Of a DNA stretch of 16,465 nucleotides, positions 13,223-16,465 are shown in pieces. The first letter of the stretch is position 1, and each line of letters begins with the position of its first letter. The notes under the pieces were generated by a model, which was not told where the DNA came from, did no database searches, and was given only the letters and a program-made list of their open reading frames with translations. This stretch comes from Bacillota bacterium (GTDB lineage: Bacteria; Bacillota; Bacilli; Lactobacillales; Streptococcaceae), in contig JAJXWC010000032.1 in assembly GCA_021781855.1 (NCBI GenBank), positions 1-16,465 of the forward strand, written 5' to 3'. A program made the position numbers and the translations under genes.

Positions 13223-13843
13223 TCAAAGCTGCACCAGTTCATCCATTTTTTCCCAAACAAATGGCGTATGGGTCGCAATAATCACCGTTGATTGCTCACT
13301 TAGAAGTGACAAAATTAAATCAATAATCTCATGACCATTCTTTTCATCCAAACTCGCTGTTGGCTCATCCGCCAGAACAATCGGCGGATTTTTTATCATC
13401 ACCTTCGCAATCGCTACCCGCTGCGCTTCGCCGCCGGATAAAGAATAGATTTTCCGTTTCAAATCTGCGGATAAGTTGACCTTTTTCAGCGTGTCTATCA
13501 TGATTTTTCGTTGCTCAGCCTTTCTCACTTTCTTTCCCACAAAAGCAAGCGCCAGATTCTGCTCAATCGTTTCATTGTCAATCAAACCGTAATTCTGAAA
13601 TAAATAGCCGACATAATCTCGGAAATAAAGCTGCTCTTTTATCGCTTTCAAGTCTTTCCCATCAATCAGCACCTGACCAGCATTTGCTTTTTCAAGCTTA
13701 CCGATGATATTCAAAAGCGTTGTCTTTCCTGAACCCGAAGCGCCCACCAAACCATAACTCTTTCCCACTTCAAAGCAACGAGAAAAATCCGTCAGAATCT
13801 CATGCTCACCAAAGTTCTTCGTCACATTTTTCAATTCAATCAT
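13223..13843 (-). CDS. ABC transporter ATP-binding protein, lactococcin-972 group
   Basis: The 206-residue ATPase has Walker A GASGSGKTT (about 34-42), the Q-loop in YLFQNYGLIDNETIEQNL, the ABC signature YSLSGGEAQRVAIAK, Walker B IVLADEPTASLD and a switch His in IIATHTP. It resembles the short MacB/LolD-like ATPases that pair with bacteriocin-associated membrane proteins in lactococcin-972-type clusters. It presumably energises export of, or immunity to, the bacteriocin at 15907-16233. Its ATG is 1 nt after the TGA of the membrane-protein gene, with AAAGGA as ribosome site inside that gene's end, so the two are coupled. A U-poor GGGGGA hairpin lies about 40 nt downstream. Confidence 0.9.
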   Translation of the reverse strand: MIELKNVTKNFGEHEILTDFSRCFEVGKSYGLVGASGSGKTTLLNIIGKLEKANAGQVLIDGKDLKAIKEQLYFRDYVGYLFQNYGLIDNETIEQNLALAFVGKKVRKAEQRKIMIDTLKKVNLSADLKRKIYSLSGGEAQRVAIAKVMIKNPPIVLADEPTASLDEKNGHEIIDLILSLLSEQSTVIIATHTPFVWEKMDELVQL

Positions 13844-13844
13844 C

Positions 13845-15860
13845 TCATAATCCTTTCAAATAAAGTACATTTGCCCGCCGTTCGCGCCGCACCTGTACTG
13901 CAAATAGACTGAACACTAATAGCAGATAAATCGCAGGCACAACAAACGCTTCGTTCGGCACGTGAAGCCAGAAACGCGCCACAAATGAAATCAGAGCCAC
14001 AAGTATCACGACTACCGCCAGATAAATCATGTGAATATCCAACCAAGATTTTCCTGCTAAACGCTGAATTAAAAATTCTTTTCGATTTTGATAAAGGTAA
14101 ATGGAGTTGAGTAGTGAAATCAAGAGCAGTGAAGAAAATAAACATAAAATATTAACAGCTAACAAGATATTACGCTGGTTCGCCTCCACATTTAACCGCT
14201 GTGTCACAGCTTGATATCCGTTAAAGAATGAACCTTGATATTTTTGTAAATTGTATTTTTCAAAAATTTTATTAACCGCTTTCTTATTTGTTACTAATAT
14301 ACTTCCCTGCGATAAAAAAGCAAGGAAATTTGGAGCGACTGTTTTTGAATTCTCATTTTGAAAACTTTCAGCACTATATACAATAATCACAGGATTCACG
14401 ACAGAAGAATAATTATTCATTTGATTTTTCATAACAGAATAAGTAAAATAAGACTGAGCTTGGTATGTTGATATGATTGGAGTTTGCGATATAGCGGGAT
14501 ACATGGACTCTTGAGCACTTTTCCAATAGTAGGAAATTGTACTAACATTTGATTTTTGACTATTCGGTATGAGAATCGCATAGTTTCCAGTCCCAAGATG
14601 CTTGATTTTATTTTTTACAATCGTTGGTAGTTTTATTTTTTGCTTTTGAAGAAAAGTATAGTTCACGTATAAAGTATTCGTCCAACCTGTATCTGAACCA
14701 ACATAATTATTCATATACTTATGATACTCCTCCTCATTTGTTGCGTTTTGCAACTCTGACGATTGTGCAAGGACTGTACTGGGTTCTTTCAAAAGAGCAA
14801 GTAGAAAATCTTTTAAATGTATCTGCAGCTCTTTATTCGTTTGTGCTGTCAATGCAATCTGCCCCAAAAGCGTTGGCGCAGCATATTGCTGGTTGCTTTT
14901 CCAGCTTTTTTGAGCAGTTTGAAGTAAATGAACCTGTTTATCCGCTTCATTAACCTTGGAAATTGAATTCATAGAAGCAAAAAGAGCTAATATTTGGAAA
15001 GCAATAATGACAATCATCATCATTCCCATTGGACTCTTTCCTTTAATCGCAAGGTTTATCGATTGCATTTGTAAAAAGTAAAAAGTGGATAAAGTAACAA
15101 TAAGATTTAAAAGCAATAAAATTACCGTTCCAAACATTAGTACAAGTGCCAAAGATTCCATATAAGCCGTCCAGAGCTTATCAATGAGCAAAAAATAAAT
15201 AAAACCAGAAAGTAAAGATAAAATAAACACGAAAAAAGTAACCTTGCTTCCCCCTAATAGCCCGAAAAAAGTTAATTTAAATCGACTTTCACCAGATAAT
15301 CTGTGAATTCCCATCGCTTTTATTTGAGAAATATAACTTGCAAGCAATAATGTACAAAACGTGACAGCAATAATCAAAAGTGGAACCATGTATAAACGAA
15401 GCAAATCTTGCAAAGGCTCTAATCTTGAATCCGTTTCAGTAGCAACCGTTAAATTTCCTTGAGCATTTAACTGATTCGCCAAAGCTTTCGCCGTCAGACC
15501 GGAGCCAATGATAATGTAGTTCGTATTATCATTGCTATTTGCAATAATTTGTGAATTTTTTTCCTCTGGATAAATGCCTGGTAAAGTTCCCTTTCCTAGT
15601 TTTTGAAAAACATAGTTCCCCATCATTCCATCTTGTGGATTATCAGATTGTGCAATAATTTGTTTTGCTATCACTACATGACTTTTTTCAGCAATTTTTT
15701 GAATTTGATTGACCACTCCCACTTTACCATTCATGATAAAAACGGATTCTACAACACCTCCAGGAATAGGAGCAGAATAAGTCAAAATATCCCAAATTGA
15801 AAAGATAGTAAGTAAAGTCATTGAAAAAATAATGACGATATTTTTTAAAACTTTATACAT
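13845..15860 (-). CDS. Bacteriocin-associated integral membrane protein (DUF1430-like)
   Basis: The protein has about 671 residues. An N-terminal membrane segment (7-27) is followed by an extracytoplasmic domain (30-155), four membrane segments (158-178, 206-226, 236-262, 279-297), a second large outside domain (about 300-560) and three final segments (about 565-590, 612-631, 637-657). The motif IHRLSGES after the second segment recurs as IQRLAGKSW after the late one, suggesting internal duplication. This FtsX/MacB-like layout and its neighbours match the bacteriocin-associated membrane proteins of lactococcin-972 systems; with the ATPase it would form the export or immunity transporter. The second ATG (15860) is preferred: AGGGG lies 6 nt before it but directly abuts the ATG at 15866. 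Confidence 0.87.
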   Translation of the reverse strand: MYKVLKNIVIIFSMTLLTIFSIWDILTYSAPIPGGVVESVFIMNGKVGVVNQIQKIAEKSHVVIAKQIIAQSDNPQDGMMGNYVFQKLGKGTLPGIYPEEKNSQIIANSNDNTNYIIIGSGLTAKALANQLNAQGNLTVATETDSRLEPLQDLLRLYMVPLLIIAVTFCTLLLASYISQIKAMGIHRLSGESRFKLTFFGLLGGSKVTFFVFILSLLSGFIYFLLIDKLWTAYMESLALVLMFGTVILLLLNLIVTLSTFYFLQMQSINLAIKGKSPMGMMMIVIIAFQILALFASMNSISKVNEADKQVHLLQTAQKSWKSNQQYAAPTLLGQIALTAQTNKELQIHLKDFLLALLKEPSTVLAQSSELQNATNEEEYHKYMNNYVGSDTGWTNTLYVNYTFLQKQKIKLPTIVKNKIKHLGTGNYAILIPNSQKSNVSTISYYWKSAQESMYPAISQTPIISTYQAQSYFTYSVMKNQMNNYSSVVNPVIIVYSAESFQNENSKTVAPNFLAFLSQGSILVTNKKAVNKIFEKYNLQKYQGSFFNGYQAVTQRLNVEANQRNILLAVNILCLFSSLLLISLLNSIYLYQNRKEFLIQRLAGKSWLDIHMIYLAVVVILVALISFVARFWLHVPNEAFVVPAIYLLLVFSLFAVQVRRERRANVLYLKGL

Positions 15861-15871
15861 CAGCATCCCCT

Positions 15872-15900
15872 AAAAAGCCCGAAGGAAATTTCCTTCGGGT
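15872..15900 (-). terminator. Intra-operon terminator between bacteriocin and transporter genes
   Basis: CCCGAAGGAAA (15878-15888) and TTTCCTTCGGG (15889-15899) form a perfect 22-bp palindrome, followed on the minus strand by CTTTTTA. It lies between the bacteriocin stop and the transporter ribosome site AGGGG, so transporter transcripts must read through it. Confidence 0.9.
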
Positions 15901-15906
15901 ACTTAT

Positions 15907-16233
15907 TTAATTCAGAACAGGTCCCCATCCAATAACGGAACAAGAATAATAAATATCTGCATTACTAGCAACAGTAAGATGTGCGTTTGAAACATAGTGT
16001 ACGGGTTCACTCACAGTATCATCAGCCCCATTTGTGTAATTGTAAACATCACTCCAATGTGACTCAACATTATCTGTTAGGACTGATTCAGCATAAGTAG
16101 TAGATGTTTTTCCATACACCCACGAGCGATTGCTATCAGTAGCGACCGTAGTTGTGGATGCCTGAGCTAGAATAGCAACTCCTGCGATTGATACGACTGC
16201 GGCAGACACTGCAATAAACTTTTTGACTTCCAT
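15907..16233 (-). CDS. Lactococcin-972-family bacteriocin precursor
   Basis: This 108-residue protein has a Sec-type signal peptide: basic MEVKK, a hydrophobic core to residue 23, and likely cleavage after AQA (25) or AQAS. The mature part (about 82 residues) is rich in Ser, Thr, Asn and Tyr. It shows the lactococcin-972-type pattern: W-x-YG near 38-41, Tyr/Ser spacing, ESHWSDVYN, AHLTVAS, and a C-terminal ADIYYS. Lactococcin 972 acts outside the cell on septum/lipid II synthesis; that is family knowledge. This one is divergent, with one cysteine (98) and a longer IGWGPVLN tail. AAAAGGA lies 7 nt before the ATG. The two downstream transporter genes support the call. Confidence 0.85.
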   Translation of the reverse strand: MEVKKFIAVSAAVVSIAGVAILAQASTTTVATDSNRSWVYGKTSTTYAESVLTDNVESHWSDVYNYTNGADDTVSEPVHYVSNAHLTVASNADIYYSCSVIGWGPVLN

Positions 16234-16247
16234 AATAAAGTCCTTTT

Positions 16248-16322
16248 CTAGCTTATTTTTCTAAACAAGCAAAATGTTTTTTGTATTTCAGTATCAGACC
16301 CATCTGTAATGACTTTTCGAAT
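16248..16322 (-). other. Possible leader ORF with GGAGG and ATT start
   Basis: A perfect GGAGG (16335-16331) stands 8 nt before an ATT that opens a 24-codon frame (MRKVITDGSDTEIQKTFCLF... if ATT is read as Met). It ends with TAG directly before the AAAAGGA of the bacteriocin gene. No ATG, GTG or TTG is in reach of this GGAGG. It is either a rare ATT start, a decayed small gene, or an orphan ribosome site. Confidence 0.3.
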
Positions 16323-16323
16323 T

Positions 16324-16368
16324 TTAAAGTCCTCCACCAATAATCATTATTTTATTGAGTTTTCTCAT
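16324..16368 (-). other. Possible 14-codon leader peptide
   Basis: ATG at 16368 opens MRKLNKIMIIGGGL and stops with TAA one base before the ATT of the next mini-ORF. Only a weak AAGAAG-like ribosome site precedes it. Confidence 0.25.
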
Positions 16369-16407
16369 GAATTTTTTCTTCTTTCTTCTGTTTTTTTCTA
16401 TATTTTT

Positions 16408-16436
16408 ATTATATACTATTATTTGAACAGTAGTAT
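16408..16436 (-). promoter_or_regulatory. Probable bacteriocin promoter with overlapping inverted repeat
   Basis: On the minus strand TATAAT (16413-16408) is the best -10 upstream of the bacteriocin gene. An inverted repeat ATACTA-N12-TAGTAT (16436-16413) covers the -35 position, where no TTGACA-like hexamer exists. This suggests activator-dependent or repressed expression. The leader would be about 170 nt. Confidence 0.45.
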
Positions 16437-16465
16437 TTTAAGTATCAATGAAATTTTATAATATA

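Overview
The window looks like a chromosomal segment of a low-GC Gram-positive coccus, most likely a Lactococcus or a close relative. The pointers are the S21 and phosphoglycerate kinase proteins, short AT-rich spacers with good TTGACA/TATAAT promoters, AGGAG ribosome sites, and a lactococcin-972-type bacteriocin cluster. No rRNA, tRNA, CRISPR array, transposase or integrase was seen.

1-2957 (plus strand) is an accessory toxin-immunity block. The window opens inside a polymorphic toxin gene whose C-terminus is a NucA/NucB-type nuclease. It is followed by a DUF2625-like immunity candidate. Next comes a start-less second copy of the toxin's pre-toxin (TG motif) segment, about 96% identical over the visible 191 nt, joined to a different, ParB-like toxin tip. 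A SUKH-like immunity candidate and a DUF805 membrane protein follow, and a bidirectional terminator closes the block. This is the layout of an orphan toxin-tip cassette that could be recombined onto the upstream gene.

2957-6355 holds a small redox/regulatory island. A zinc-independent quinone-oxidoreductase-type gene and an NmrA-like gene are on the minus strand. Divergent to them is an alpha/beta hydrolase whose 3' end overlaps a TetR-family regulator. Two 17-bp palindromes (ATGTCA-N5-TGACAT) flank the minus-strand promoter in the divergent spacer and are good candidates for the TetR operators.

6356-11530 is mostly core genome: rpsU (S21), a YitT-type membrane protein, pgk, an ECF transporter S component, an unrecognised membrane-anchored protein that appears to be leaderless, and an RlmI-like rRNA methyltransferase. 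11516-12775 (minus) is an HI0933/YhiN-type flavoprotein, also apparently leaderless. Two minus-strand genes here end inside terminator hairpins.

12776-13222 is a hairpin-rich non-coding stretch. It contains a 50-bp tandem duplication in which six of nine differences are compensatory changes in one stem.

13223-16465 (minus) is a three-gene lactococcin-972-type system: secreted bacteriocin, large bacteriocin-associated membrane protein, ABC ATPase. An intrinsic terminator lies between the bacteriocin and its transporter genes. The bacteriocin leader carries tiny ORFs, a perfect GGAGG, and an inverted repeat at the likely promoter.
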